Positions 10,930-19,261 of a stretch of 64,000 bases of DNA are shown here, piece after piece (position 1 is the stretch's first letter; each line of letters starts with the position of its first letter). Position numbers and translations under genes: made by a program. The notes below the pieces were generated by a model. That model saw nothing but the letters and a program-made list of their open reading frames with translations, ran no database searches and had not been told where the DNA came from. This DNA comes from Candidatus Altimarinota bacterium (GTDB lineage: Bacteria > Patescibacteriota > Gracilibacteria > UBA1369 > UM-FILTER-53-11): positions 158,280 through 222,279 of the forward strand of contig JAGOUV010000001.1 of NCBI GenBank assembly GCA_018061065.1, in the 5' to 3' direction.

Positions 10930-11965
10930 AGGGAACTATTTTTGCTGCGCCGATTCTCGTAGCGAGCGCAAAATAAACTTTATTGCCCACACGTTTTTTA
11001 TCTTTCATCATTGCGGATTTGAGACGTTGATTGCTTATGGTAGATGGAAAGGCGGTGGGAAGATTATATCGTTTAAGAAGTTCTTTTATCCGTTGAGCAT
11101 CTTTTTCTTTTAGCAGCTTCTTGCCTATTGCTAAACGATTTTCCGCTACCATGCCAATCGCAACAGCTTCTCCGTGCGGAATTGAAAAATCACTGAGCAA
11201 CTCAACTGCATGTCCTACGGTGTGTCCATAATTCACCAGCATACGAGAAGTTCCTTTTTTTGTAACTTTCGAAAGTGACTCAAGTGGATCTTTTCCCACT
11301 ATTTTCATTTTAATCTGTGCGCTTTTTTTCAAAACTTTTACTAGTATTTCTCTGCGTCGCGCCAAAATTACACTCGCATTTTTTTCTAAGAACGTAAAAA
11401 ATACCTTATCCGCAATAATCGCGTGTTTAATAATTTCAGCGAATCCCATACGATACTGTCGGTCAGAGAGACCACTCAAAACACGGGGATCCATCACCAC
11501 ATGAGATGCAGTATAGAAACTGCCCAAAAGGTTTTTTCCATCTTCCAAATCAACGCCAGTTTTGCCACCCAGACTTGAGTCGGCCATTGCTAAGACAGTC
11601 GTGGGAATGGCAATGTATCTAAGCCCGCGCATATAGATTGAGGCGAGAAATCCTGCCATGTCACCCACGATGCCGCCACCGATACCAATGACGACACCGT
11701 CTCTTTGCAGTCCCGCTTTCACCAACTGCTTGGCCCATTGTTCGATAGTGGCAAGACGTTTGATCGACTCACTCGCTTTGCACTCAATGACGGTGTACGG
11801 AATGTGCGCTTGTTTTAGTCCTTTAGTAATTTCTTGAGCATAGTTCGCCACGGAGCTGTCCGCAATAATCGCCACATGCGACGACTTTATTTTGCAGCGC
11901 GTCGCAAGTTTTGAGAGTATGTCCGTTTCAACAATGATCGTCGATGGTGTGGGAGATTTAGGCAT
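10916..11965 (-). CDS. aroB: 3-dehydroquinate synthase
   Basis: Converts DAHP to 3-dehydroquinate using NAD and a metal ion. Motifs: IGIGGGIVGDMAGFLAS, IPTTVLAMADSSLGGKTGVDL, GFAEIIKHAII, and the metal-binding NYGHTVGHAVELLS and IPHGEAVAIGM. 349 aa is normal. It starts 8 nt after DAHP synthase and overlaps aroA-aroK by 14 nt. Dehydroquinase, shikimate dehydrogenase and chorismate synthase genes are not in the window. Confidence 0.96.
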   Translation of the reverse strand: MPKSPTPSTIIVETDILSKLATRCKIKSSHVAIIADSSVANYAQEITKGLKQAHIPYTVIECKASESIKRLATIEQWAKQLVKAGLQRDGVVIGIGGGIVGDMAGFLASIYMRGLRYIAIPTTVLAMADSSLGGKTGVDLEDGKNLLGSFYTASHVVMDPRVLSGLSDRQYRMGFAEIIKHAIIADKVFFTFLEKNASVILARRREILVKVLKKSAQIKMKIVGKDPLESLSKVTKKGTSRMLVNYGHTVGHAVELLSDFSIPHGEAVAIGMVAENRLAIGKKLLKEKDAQRIKELLKRYNLPTAFPSTISNQRLKSAMMKDKKRVGNKVYFALATRIGAAKIVPYVIA

Positions 11966-11973
11966 GGTGCGTG

Positions 11974-12990
11974 TTACATTTTCTTTTTCATCGCAACAAC
12001 GATAGGACGAATGTCATCCATCAGCGCCTCAAACTGTTCTAGATTCAGCGCTTGATCGGCATCAGACATTGCTACCGCAGGATTTGGATGAACCTCAATC
12101 ATAATACCATCTGCGCCTGCCGCTATAGCTGCGCGAGACATAGGGGGAATCAACTTTGGCTTGCCCGTGCCATGACTTGGATCGACGATAATCGGCAGGT
12201 GAGAAAGTTCATTGATAATCGGAACCGTCGCGATACAGAGCGTGTTGCGCGTCTCATCTTCGAACGTTCTAATGCCGCGTTCACACAGAACCACATTCTG
12301 ATTTCCCTGTGCCAGGATGTACTCCGCAGCAAGCAAGAATTCTTTAATGGTCGCCGAGAGTCCACGTTTCAAAAGCACGGGTTTATTGGCCTTTCCCACT
12401 TCTTTAAGTAAGTCAAAATTCTGCATGTTGCGTGCACCAATCTGCAACATATCAATATGCTGAGCCATGAAATCAACATCGCGCACATCCATGATTTCCG
12501 AGACGCTTACCATACCGTGAGCCTTTGCAGCTTTCTCAAGCATCAACACTGCGGGACGACCGTGTCCTTGAAATGCGTATGGAGCGGTGCGAGGTTTGAA
12601 TGCACCTCCACGTAGAATCATCGAACCAGCTGCTTTTGCGCCGCGTGCAGCCATATCCATCTGCTCTTCATTTTCCACAGAACAAGGTCCTGCCATCACT
12701 GCAATCGTCTGACCGCCGATTTCAACATCGCGAATTTTAACAACGGTCTTTTCGAATTTTGTCTCACGGCTCGCCAGTTTATATGGACGCAACACGGGCA
12801 TGACATTTGAAACGCCCGGCAAGCTCGCCATGTGGCGTTCATCAATCATTCGTTCGTCTCCGATCACCGCGATCACCGTGCGCTCAGTGCCAATCAGTGG
12901 CACGGGCTTGAGCCCTTCGTAGCGTGTGATCTCAGTAAGTACGCGGTCAATATGTTCCTGCGGCGCATGCCGCTGCATAACGATAATCAT
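11974..12990 (-). CDS. aroF: 3-deoxy-7-phosphoheptulonate (DAHP) synthase, type I-beta
   Basis: First step of aromatic synthesis: PEP plus erythrose-4-phosphate to DAHP. Residues 1 to about 75 form the ferredoxin-like regulatory domain seen in Thermotoga-type enzymes. A TIM barrel follows with AGPCSVENEEQM, RGGAFKPRTAPYAFQG, LQIGARNMQN, LLKRGLSATIKEFL, CERGIRTFE, VDPSHGTGK and EVHPNPAVAMSDADQ. The 338-aa length fits that subfamily. A -10 (TATTAT) just upstream could give a nearly leaderless mRNA. About 300 nt upstream lies a strong promoter followed by an aromatic-rich leader peptide and attenuator (13162-13319), which probably control the operon. Confidence 0.95.
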   Translation of the reverse strand: MIIVMQRHAPQEHIDRVLTEITRYEGLKPVPLIGTERTVIAVIGDERMIDERHMASLPGVSNVMPVLRPYKLASRETKFEKTVVKIRDVEIGGQTIAVMAGPCSVENEEQMDMAARGAKAAGSMILRGGAFKPRTAPYAFQGHGRPAVLMLEKAAKAHGMVSVSEIMDVRDVDFMAQHIDMLQIGARNMQNFDLLKEVGKANKPVLLKRGLSATIKEFLLAAEYILAQGNQNVVLCERGIRTFEDETRNTLCIATVPIINELSHLPIIVDPSHGTGKPKLIPPMSRAAIAAGADGIMIEVHPNPAVAMSDADQALNLEQFEALMDDIRPIVVAMKKKM

Positions 12991-13033
12991 ATGGTTTGAA
13001 GATAATAAAGATAGAGGGGTTTGTGAAGTAGTT

Positions 13034-13141
13034 TTAGATGCTATAAAAAGATTCCTCTGCTGAAAGCTGGCGTGGACGCCAAAGTAAGGATGCTTTGGAC
13101 GCTAACTGTGCAAGGCTCGTAGATGGGGTAAGTTTCTTCAT
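13034..13141 (-). CDS. Possible 35-residue small protein in the aro leader
   Basis: ATG 13141 to TAA 13034 reads MKKLTPSTSLAQLASK... ending in ESFYSI. It lies between the attenuator terminator and DAHP synthase. No Shine-Dalgarno or leaderless promoter supports it, and part of it overlaps a sequence able to form a hairpin (TGGCG-TGGA-CGCCA). It may be a real peptide, part of a longer leader RNA, or chance. Confidence 0.25.
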   Translation of the reverse strand: MKKLTPSTSLAQLASKASLLWRPRQLSAEESFYSI

Positions 13142-13161
13142 AAAACGGGAGTAAAAGAATT

Positions 13162-13196
13162 AAAAAAAAGTCCCTTGGGTATTTTACCTAAGGGAC
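13162..13196 (-). terminator. Attenuator terminator of the aro operon
   Basis: On the minus strand GTCCCTTAGGT (13196-13186) pairs with ACCCAAGGGAC (13180-13170), leaving one A/C mismatch, and eight Ts follow (13169-13162). Its 5' arm can pair instead with ACCTGAGGCGAC (13230-13219), which overlaps the stop codon of the leader peptide: eight consecutive pairs including one G-U, then three more after a bulged C. This is the layout of a classical amino-acid attenuator. Confidence 0.8.
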
Positions 13197-13224
13197 ATAT
13201 AGTTACGTACGTGCGTATGTCGCC

Positions 13225-13284
13225 TCAGGTATTTAGAGGAAAGTAATAAAATGCCCAGAACTGAAATGACTTTGAAGCGAACAT
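13225..13284 (-). CDS. Aromatic-rich leader peptide of the aro operon
   Basis: ATG 13284 to TGA 13225 encodes MFASKSFQFWAFYYFPLNT. It has 19 residues: five Phe, two Tyr and one Trp, including an F-Y-Y-F run. The predicted transcription start is 13285, so the message is effectively leaderless. In the phe/trp attenuation model, ribosomes stalled at scarce aromatic codons leave the ACCUGAGG segment free to form the antiterminator. Ribosomes reaching the stop cover it and the terminator forms. Eight aromatic residues in 19, directly upstream of DAHP synthase, make chance unlikely. The peptide itself is probably only a regulatory product. Confidence 0.85.
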   Translation of the reverse strand: MFASKSFQFWAFYYFPLNT

Positions 13285-13319
13285 TACTGCGATTATACTA
13301 ACGCTACTTAAAAAGTCAA
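13285..13319 (-). promoter_or_regulatory. Promoter of the attenuated aro operon
   Basis: TTGACT (13319-13314), 16 bp, TATAAT (13297-13292) on the minus strand; predicted start 13285. The same TTGACT-N16 arrangement precedes the 16S and 23S rRNA genes and the gene at 29402. The -10 overlaps the plus-strand TATACT (13294-13299) of tatD, so the two promoters share an 8-bp core. Confidence 0.8.
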
Positions 13320-13326
13320 CATTACT

Positions 13327-14091
13327 ATGCTCATCGACTGTCATTCACATCTTCATGTTCCCGAATTCGAGACCGATCAAGCCGCGGTTATAGAACGTGC
13401 ACGCGCTGGAGGAATTACTCGTTTTATAAATGTTGGTTTTGATATTGAAGGCAATTTTAAGGCTTTGGCATTGGCAAAAAAGCACGATGACTTTTATTCT
13501 ACTATGGGAGTTCATCCTCATTTGGCAAGTGATTGGAATGAAGAAATTGGAGAGCGTATCGCTCGAGCAGTACAGTCAGAACCCAAGATAGTAGCGTTAG
13601 GTGAAATGGGGTTAGATTACTTTAAAAATTTCCAACCAAAGGAAGTTCAACAACATGCGTTCCGCGCACAACTCCAACTTGCGAGAAAATTTAATCTTCC
13701 CGTGATCATTCACTGCCGCGATGCGTTTGAAGATGTTTTTGAAATCCTAGAACAAGAAAAAAATGAGCGCGTCTTGCTGCACTGCTTCACCGGTACACGT
13801 GCTCAAGCACAGATTGCTTTTGATCGAGGTTACTATATCGCTTTTACCGGAATTCTCACCTATCCCTCGGCACAGGAGCTCCAGGAAGTTGCGCGCATGG
13901 CACCCGCAGATAAAATTGTCATTGAGACCGACTGTCCCTACCTCGCGCCTCAGAGTAAGCGCGGTCAGCGTAACGAACCATCCTTTTTGCCCGAGGTTGC
14001 TGAAAAGCTTGCACAGTTGCGCGGCATGCCTCTTGCTCAATTAGAAGACCAACTCGTAATGAACACAAAGCAGCTTTTCCGCATTGAATAA
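13327..14091 (+). CDS. tatD: TatD-family metal-dependent hydrolase
   Basis: TIM-barrel metal-dependent deoxyribonuclease of the TatD/YcfH type. All family motifs are present: DCHSHLH (metal HxH), GEMGLDYF, IHCRDAFEDVF, LHCFTG and ETDCPYLAP. 254 aa is standard. A plus-strand TATACT at 13294-13299 predicts a 21-nt leader without a Shine-Dalgarno. It is divergent from the aro leader. Confidence 0.93.
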   Translation: MLIDCHSHLHVPEFETDQAAVIERARAGGITRFINVGFDIEGNFKALALAKKHDDFYSTMGVHPHLASDWNEEIGERIARAVQSEPKIVALGEMGLDYFKNFQPKEVQQHAFRAQLQLARKFNLPVIIHCRDAFEDVFEILEQEKNERVLLHCFTGTRAQAQIAFDRGYYIAFTGILTYPSAQELQEVARMAPADKIVIETDCPYLAPQSKRGQRNEPSFLPEVAEKLAQLRGMPLAQLEDQLVMNTKQLFRIE

Positions 14092-14117
14092 AGGAGTAAT
14101 TATGCTATAATTTAGAC

Positions 14118-15698
14118 GTGAAACAAGCTAGAGCAACCTCATCAGATACGGCACGGGAACCGGAAGGCCAGCGAACAGGCACCGAAATGTTTCGCGATGG
14201 CCCCTTTACATCTTTTGAAAATACAATTTTGCATTCATTTGCACATTTGCCTCATCAGACACCAGTTGCTGATGTTGTGGCTGACGGTGCGTCTCAGGCG
14301 TTTGAAGGTGGTGTTGGATTCCTTGAAATTCAAAAACTATTGGCATCTGCCGAAGTTCGTGCGGCTTTTATGCCACGATTTACTGAAACGGTTAGAAGCG
14401 CACTCGCAGATGTTGAGCGTTCACTTACGACTGCAGCTCCAAGCCCGGATGAACCATTTGACGACCACATTATTCCTGAAATGTTTAATAAGGCGGCGTT
14501 TAATATAGAAGAGGGTGAGACCGTATATGATTTTATTACATCATTTGCTGCGGTTCGTTCCGGTCCGAATAGAAGACTAACGCCGCAAGTTCCATTCGGA
14601 GATTTTCAAGCCTACCTATTAAGTGATAAAGGACTTAGTGTTTTATTTAACGCAGTTTTACAGGCTGCATCGAACACTGCTTTTGCAGTCTACCGACGTT
14701 CTTTAGACAAAAAAACTGGTGAATCTCTTTTTATACACAAACTTTATCGCCGAATTATTTCATATGGTTCAGGTGACCCTGCCGAAATAACTAAGACGTT
14801 TGTGCATAATTTATTTGTTTTAAAAATGCCATTTGAAAAAATAATTTCAATGGGAGTCGCTGAAGGGTTAGATGAAAGACTTCTTCAGAGCGCTATAGTC
14901 CAATCAGGGCAAGAAGAGGTTGAAGGTGAGAAATCACGATATCAGCGTTATTTATATGCAGGTTGCGTAGATGTGGCCGATGAAACGCCGATCACTGAGC
15001 TTGCAGAGCGGGTCAGCCAGATTGCAGCCAGAACAAGTTTCCTGACTTTTGAGGATGTTAATCATATGTTAGAAGGGCCTGCCCTTATAGATATATTAAA
15101 AGATCGCGTTAGGGCCTTGGTGGATGTTTATTACAGACAAACTAAAACGAGACATCACCCTGAACCAAAAATGTCCGATGATAAAGAACAGCCATCGATG
15201 AAAACTTTTTTTAAGCCCGAATATAGAGCACGAAGCTATGCAACGATAGCAGCAGGAAGGGGCACAGTTGCCATTGATATGAAATCTATTTATTACGAAT
15301 GTGAGGATCATGGCTTCTCCAATGATCAAGTGAGCGATTGGCTATTAGAAGACGAACAGGTTACTTCTTATGCAAAAGCGCTAGCAGAGGCAATGCAATT
15401 AAAATGTTTTGATGTTTTCCGTAGAGAACTGGGAATTACACACGGCGTAATTAATCCTCGTGATATTCACCAGAGCAGAGCGGCTACTGTTTTGCGTTTA
15501 AGAACCCTAAGTCATCCACAGGGTCCTTACGTAGGAATTATGGAACTCGCGCATGAACTGCGCTCTCAATTTCAATTAAAAGACGCTGAGATACAGCAGT
15601 ATATGGATGCATTACTGGGCAATCATGTAGCGATCGCACAAGAATCAATATTAACAAGTACGCTTGTTAATGCATGTCTTGTGTCTAAGACTTCATAA
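14118..15698 (+). CDS. Hypothetical protein, 526 aa, leaderless GTG start
   Basis: An unrecognised, mainly helical cytoplasmic protein with no signal peptide or membrane segment. It begins with GTG at 14118. An extended -10 (TGC-TATAAT, TATAAT at 14106-14111) places the predicted transcription start exactly on that G, so this is one of the clearest leaderless starts here. Its 3' end overlaps radA on the other strand by 6 nt. No catalytic motif is visible. Confidence 0.8.
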   Translation: MKQARATSSDTAREPEGQRTGTEMFRDGPFTSFENTILHSFAHLPHQTPVADVVADGASQAFEGGVGFLEIQKLLASAEVRAAFMPRFTETVRSALADVERSLTTAAPSPDEPFDDHIIPEMFNKAAFNIEEGETVYDFITSFAAVRSGPNRRLTPQVPFGDFQAYLLSDKGLSVLFNAVLQAASNTAFAVYRRSLDKKTGESLFIHKLYRRIISYGSGDPAEITKTFVHNLFVLKMPFEKIISMGVAEGLDERLLQSAIVQSGQEEVEGEKSRYQRYLYAGCVDVADETPITELAERVSQIAARTSFLTFEDVNHMLEGPALIDILKDRVRALVDVYYRQTKTRHHPEPKMSDDKEQPSMKTFFKPEYRARSYATIAAGRGTVAIDMKSIYYECEDHGFSNDQVSDWLLEDEQVTSYAKALAEAMQLKCFDVFRRELGITHGVINPRDIHQSRAATVLRLRTLSHPQGPYVGIMELAHELRSQFQLKDAEIQQYMDALLGNHVAIAQESILTSTLVNACLVSKTS

Positions 15699-16997
15699 AG
15701 TTGCTTCAGTGATATGTTTTGCAATGGGGGACAGACGTATCCCCGTCTTTTTCAGAAGTGATTCGAGCTGTTTTCTATTTTTTCCTTTGCCACGAATTTC
15801 TCCTGAAAGTCCCACCTCACCCACATAGACCACGTCATCAGCGAGTGATTTTTTTTGAAACGATGAGATAAGCGCCGCACACACCGCGAGATCAGCTTGT
15901 GGATCATGGAGTTTATAACCGGAGACCACATTAACAAACACATCGTGATTGGAAAGATTTACCTTGGTGTATTTTTGCAATACTGCGATGAGCATATGCA
16001 GGCGATTTACATCAAAGCCATTCGCTGTCCGACGAGGATAGCCAAAAGACGTCTGACTCACGAGTGCTTGAACTTCAAGAAGCAGGGGACGATTTCCTTC
16101 CATTGTGACGGTAAGTGCTGAGCCGATACCGTGCGACGGTCGCTCAGAGATAAAATAGCGTGTTGCATCACTCACTTCATTCAAGCCCGTTTCCGTCATT
16201 TGAAAAATACCGACTTCTTGTGCGCTGCCGTAGCGATTTTTTGAGGCACGGAGCATGCGATGCTCGTGTGTACGATCACCTTCCAAATATAAAACAGTAT
16301 CGACTAAATGCTCCAAGACGCGTGGCCCTGCCAAAGTTCCATCTTTTGTAACATGTCCAATAATGAGCACGGGCATCTGTCGTGGCTTGGCGTATTCCAT
16401 GAGCACCTCTGTGCACAGTCGTACTTGTGACACCGAGCCCTGCTGCGCAGGGATAACTTCCGATGCCATCACTTGAATTGAATCGATAATCAAAAAATCA
16501 CAGCCATGTTGTTCAGCACTGGCAATCACCGTTTCTAAATTTGTCTCACTCAAAAGCCGCAGGTTTTTCAACTCCAGTCCTAGGCGCTTACCGCGCAACG
16601 CAATCTGTTGCTGCGATTCCTCTCCAGAGACATACAACACCTGTTTGCCCACACGCGACATACTTTGAGCTATCTGCAGAGTCAGCGTCGATTTTCCGAT
16701 TCCCGGTTCACCCGTTAACAGCATGACCGATCCCGCCACGACGCCGCCGCCCAATACCGTATCCAATTCGCTAATATGAGTCTTCGTGCGCATATCCAGC
16801 GCCACACTATTGAGCACCGCATCAAAACTCTCCGGCTCACGTGCATGAGACTTCAGTGTCGCCGCCGCTTTCTTAGTTTTTTTATTTACAACCTCTTCTT
16901 CAAAGGTATTCCACTCATCACATTGTGGGCAGAGCCCCACCCACTTGCTCGCTTGATACGCACAATTTCTGCAGGTAAATAATGTCGATGTCTTCAT
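15693..16997 (-). CDS. radA: DNA repair protein RadA/Sms
   Basis: RecA-like helicase that helps branch migration during recombination. It has an N-terminal zinc finger (CRNCAY...CPQCDEW), Walker A GEPGIGKST, the RadA-specific motif as KNRYG (usually KNRFG), and a C-terminal Lon-like domain (DVFVNVVSGYKLHDPQADLAV). 434 aa is normal. It overlaps the upstream glycosyltransferase by 4 nt, so the two are translationally coupled. Confidence 0.95.
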   Translation of the reverse strand: MKTSTLFTCRNCAYQASKWVGLCPQCDEWNTFEEEVVNKKTKKAAATLKSHAREPESFDAVLNSVALDMRTKTHISELDTVLGGGVVAGSVMLLTGEPGIGKSTLTLQIAQSMSRVGKQVLYVSGEESQQQIALRGKRLGLELKNLRLLSETNLETVIASAEQHGCDFLIIDSIQVMASEVIPAQQGSVSQVRLCTEVLMEYAKPRQMPVLIIGHVTKDGTLAGPRVLEHLVDTVLYLEGDRTHEHRMLRASKNRYGSAQEVGIFQMTETGLNEVSDATRYFISERPSHGIGSALTVTMEGNRPLLLEVQALVSQTSFGYPRRTANGFDVNRLHMLIAVLQKYTKVNLSNHDVFVNVVSGYKLHDPQADLAVCAALISSFQKKSLADDVVYVGEVGLSGEIRGKGKNRKQLESLLKKTGIRLSPIAKHITEATL

Positions 16998-18094
16998 AAT
17001 AAAGAATCATACACGGCCGCTGTTTTTTCGGCCATAAGTCGTGCATCAAATTCGCTTGTGACTTTATTAAATGCATGTTCTGCCATTTGTAGAGCTGTAT
17101 CGTAGTGTTGTATCGTTCCTGCGAGTGTGTTTGCGAGTGCCTCTGCATTTTCCGGCTCCACCAGCGAGCCCGTCACCCCATCGGTAATAATTTCTCGAAT
17201 TCCCCCCACATTACTTGCGATAATCGGCAGCTTGCTACACGCAGCCTCAAGCAACACCAATCCAAAGGCCTCACGACGGCTCGGCAGTACAAAAATATCA
17301 GCCGCTTTCATAACGGGCGCCAGGTTTTTTATTCGTCCAAGAAATAGCACGCGATCCCGATACTCATACGACATTTTTTTATACGCGATTTCTTGGCCAC
17401 CACTTCCCGCAAACGCCAATTTCATATGTGGAAATGACGGAGCCAATTTTTTGAATGCTTCAATCAAATACTTTTGTCCTTTGCGTTCATGCAATTCACC
17501 TGCACACAAAATTACACAGGCATTTTCACCTGCATTAAATAACTCATTACGTAACGCATCACGATCTTCAACTTCACTTTCTTTAATCCATTCTTTCGTA
17601 TCGATTCCGTTATAGATAAGTTTAATTTTTCCCTCCGCTTTTGGATGTTGTTTGAGCACTTCACTTTTTGATGCTTCAGAAGCGACAATAATCGCACCGA
17701 CTTTTTTTGTACTTATATTTTTGAGCCAGCCTTTCACTCCACTCAATACAAAAGGATCGTGCTCAGTTACCACGAGCGGCTTAGAGCCCACTGCACCGTA
17801 CGCATAGCGACAACTTCCCGGATTCCACAAATGTAAATGTACGAGATCAAACTGGGGAATTATTTTTTTCAAATAAAAGAAATGACGTGGGTCGTGCTTA
17901 TGCGCCACGGGAATTCTTTGTACCTCTAAACCCTCATTCATAAAACGCTGGCACCAACGATTAAGATTTTTAAAAGCAGAGCAGGCGAGAGTGACTTTGT
18001 ATGTATCTTTGGGCAAGTAGCGAGCTAAGAGCATCATGTGCTCTTCAGTACCTCCAATCAGAGGCGTATCCGTATAAAACAACACTTTCTTCAT
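16994..18094 (-). CDS. Glycosyltransferase, GT4-like
   Basis: GT-B-fold glycosyltransferase of 366 aa. The N-terminal half has TDTPLIGGTEEHMMLLARYL. The C-terminal donor-site half has AGELHERKGQKYLIEAF, PSRREAFGLVLLEAACSKLPIIASNVGGIREII and VEPENAEALA, which together mark the GT4 family. Acceptor and sugar are unknown; it probably builds cell-surface glycans. I chose ATG 18094 (MKKVLFYTD): a -10 (TATCTT, 18108-18103) predicts a 2-nt leader there, while the ORF 7 codons longer would start upstream of the transcript. Confidence 0.88.
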   Translation of the reverse strand: MKKVLFYTDTPLIGGTEEHMMLLARYLPKDTYKVTLACSAFKNLNRWCQRFMNEGLEVQRIPVAHKHDPRHFFYLKKIIPQFDLVHLHLWNPGSCRYAYGAVGSKPLVVTEHDPFVLSGVKGWLKNISTKKVGAIIVASEASKSEVLKQHPKAEGKIKLIYNGIDTKEWIKESEVEDRDALRNELFNAGENACVILCAGELHERKGQKYLIEAFKKLAPSFPHMKLAFAGSGGQEIAYKKMSYEYRDRVLFLGRIKNLAPVMKAADIFVLPSRREAFGLVLLEAACSKLPIIASNVGGIREIITDGVTGSLVEPENAEALANTLAGTIQHYDTALQMAEHAFNKVTSEFDARLMAEKTAAVYDSLL

Positions 18095-18140
18095 GCGCAC
18101 GCAAGATACTCTCATTTTCGAAAATCGGTAAGTCTAAAGT

Positions 18141-18293
18141 CTAATGAGTGGTGACGAGCATTTCGCCTTTTGGAAGCAATACAATTTTAGGTGTCTGAGA
18201 AGTTGTCGGTTGTTGCTCAACGGGCGGCTGAGTCTGAGGTGTACAAGCGCTTAATAAAAGGACGATGGAGATGGTGAAGGTGATATACTTCAT
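18141..18293 (-). CDS. Small lipoprotein, 50 aa
   Basis: ATG 18293 to TAG 18141 encodes a 50-residue protein: a hydrophobic signal peptide, the lipobox LLLSAC (Cys at about 17), then a Pro/Gln/Thr-rich linker and a short tail ending KGEMLVTTH. The minus-strand -10 (TATTAT, 18305-18300) places the transcription start exactly on the ATG. It is divergent from the GDPD-like gene, whose ATG is only 20 bp away. Function unknown. Confidence 0.75.
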   Translation of the reverse strand: MKYITFTISIVLLLSACTPQTQPPVEQQPTTSQTPKIVLLPKGEMLVTTH

Positions 18294-18313
18294 GTACATA
18301 TAATACAGAAAAA
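18293..18313. promoter_or_regulatory. Divergent leaderless promoter with a shared -10
   Basis: TATAAT (+, 18299-18304) and TATTAT (-, 18305-18300) are the same 7 bp read on both strands. Predicted starts are 18311 (+, 2 nt before ATG 18313) and 18293 (-, on the ATG itself). Two divergent genes thus start 20 bp apart around one -10 box. Confidence 0.6.
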
Positions 18314-18951
18314 TGATGATAATGATTCACGCAGCTGGAAAAGGTCATGGACGAGAAAATTCTGTTGAGGCGCTCCTTCAAACACTTCCCTATAATCCTG
18401 ACTTAATTGAGGTCGATGTGAGAAAAAGTCGTGATGGTATTTTATTTTGTTATCACGGATTTCCCTCGTTTCCTTTTTTCTTCCTCGCATATTTCTTGCG
18501 TTGGTTTTCTTTTTCAATAATTCAAAAAATCATTCGAGTGAACACACTTGAAGAGATTCTCGCATGTGTCCAGACATCGGCAACTTTTTTTCTCGATATG
18601 AAAATATCCCTCAATCCCAAATTACTGAATGACGTTTGTCAGAAATTTCCCCGTCACTCTTTTTTGATCGCGAGTCGTAGTCTTACCTGGCTTGAGAATT
18701 GTAAAAAATCTCTTCCCGAAAATCACTCAAACTATAAATATATTCTCAATCGAGCATTCTTTTTTTTCAAAAGGGGAGTGCATCGTGCGCATGGAATTGG
18801 CCTTTATGCTTGTAAACTCCTACCCACTCAATGCACCGCTCAAAATATTTCTCTTATGAAAAAACAAGGTATTCAACACATGATTGAAAACAAAAAATTA
18901 GCTAAACAATTCGGTTCGCTGTGGGTCTGTGTCGATGTTATGCAAAACTGA
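18313..18951 (+). CDS. Glycerophosphodiester phosphodiesterase-like protein
   Basis: A short (212 aa) member of the GDPD/PI-PLC-X type TIM barrel. HAAGKGHGRENSVEALLQ, LIEVDVRKSRDGILFCYHG and FLDMKISLNPK match the family's HRG...EN, E-x-D...H and ...K blocks. The typical first His-Arg-Gly is replaced by HAAGKG, so activity is uncertain. No signal peptide. The expected substrates would be glycerophosphodiesters from lipids. Confidence 0.7.
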   Translation: MMIMIHAAGKGHGRENSVEALLQTLPYNPDLIEVDVRKSRDGILFCYHGFPSFPFFFLAYFLRWFSFSIIQKIIRVNTLEEILACVQTSATFFLDMKISLNPKLLNDVCQKFPRHSFLIASRSLTWLENCKKSLPENHSNYKYILNRAFFFFKRGVHRAHGIGLYACKLLPTQCTAQNISLMKKQGIQHMIENKKLAKQFGSLWVCVDVMQN

Positions 18952-18995
18952 AGATTACGGAAGATTTTCCGGAGATACCTATTGTAAATTTTTCT

Positions 18996-19071
18996 TGGTG
19001 GGCGAGGCGGGGATCGAACCCGCGACCTTATCCTTAAGAGGGATCTGCTCTACCAGCTGAGCTACTCGCCC
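18996..19071 (-). tRNA. tRNA-Lys (CUU)
   Basis: Cloverleaf on the minus strand: acceptor GGGCGAG/CTCGCCC, D arm GCTC...GAGC, anticodon loop CTCTTAA (anticodon CTT), T arm GCGGG-TTCGATC-CCCGC, and an encoded CCA. Confidence 0.95.
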
Positions 19072-19214
19072 GTAGTCACTGCCGTACGCGTATCACTTTT
19101 TACCATATACGGTTAATTTTCACAACTAATAGATTACCTCCTGAACAATAATATGATTAGTCATTTAGTCTATGTCCCCTGTGTCCTTCAGGTTAGCAAC
19201 AGATTGACGATCAT

Positions 19215-19240
19215 CAGGTTAAAATGGTAGAATCAACCTG
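19215..19240. promoter_or_regulatory. Promoter and flanking dyad for the 19262 gene
   Basis: TTGACG (19204-19209), 18 bp, TAGAAT (19228-19233). A perfect 6-bp inverted repeat CAGGTT/AACCTG (19215-19220, 19235-19240) brackets the -10, a typical repressor-site geometry. Confidence 0.45.
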
Positions 19241-19261
19241 TAATATTCTTAACTAATCGTT

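Noticed and set aside
13042..13195. Plus-strand small RNA from TATAAA at 13042
   Set aside because: The hairpin at 13170-13196 has its T run only on the minus strand, so there is no plus-strand terminator; the minus-strand leader explains the region better.
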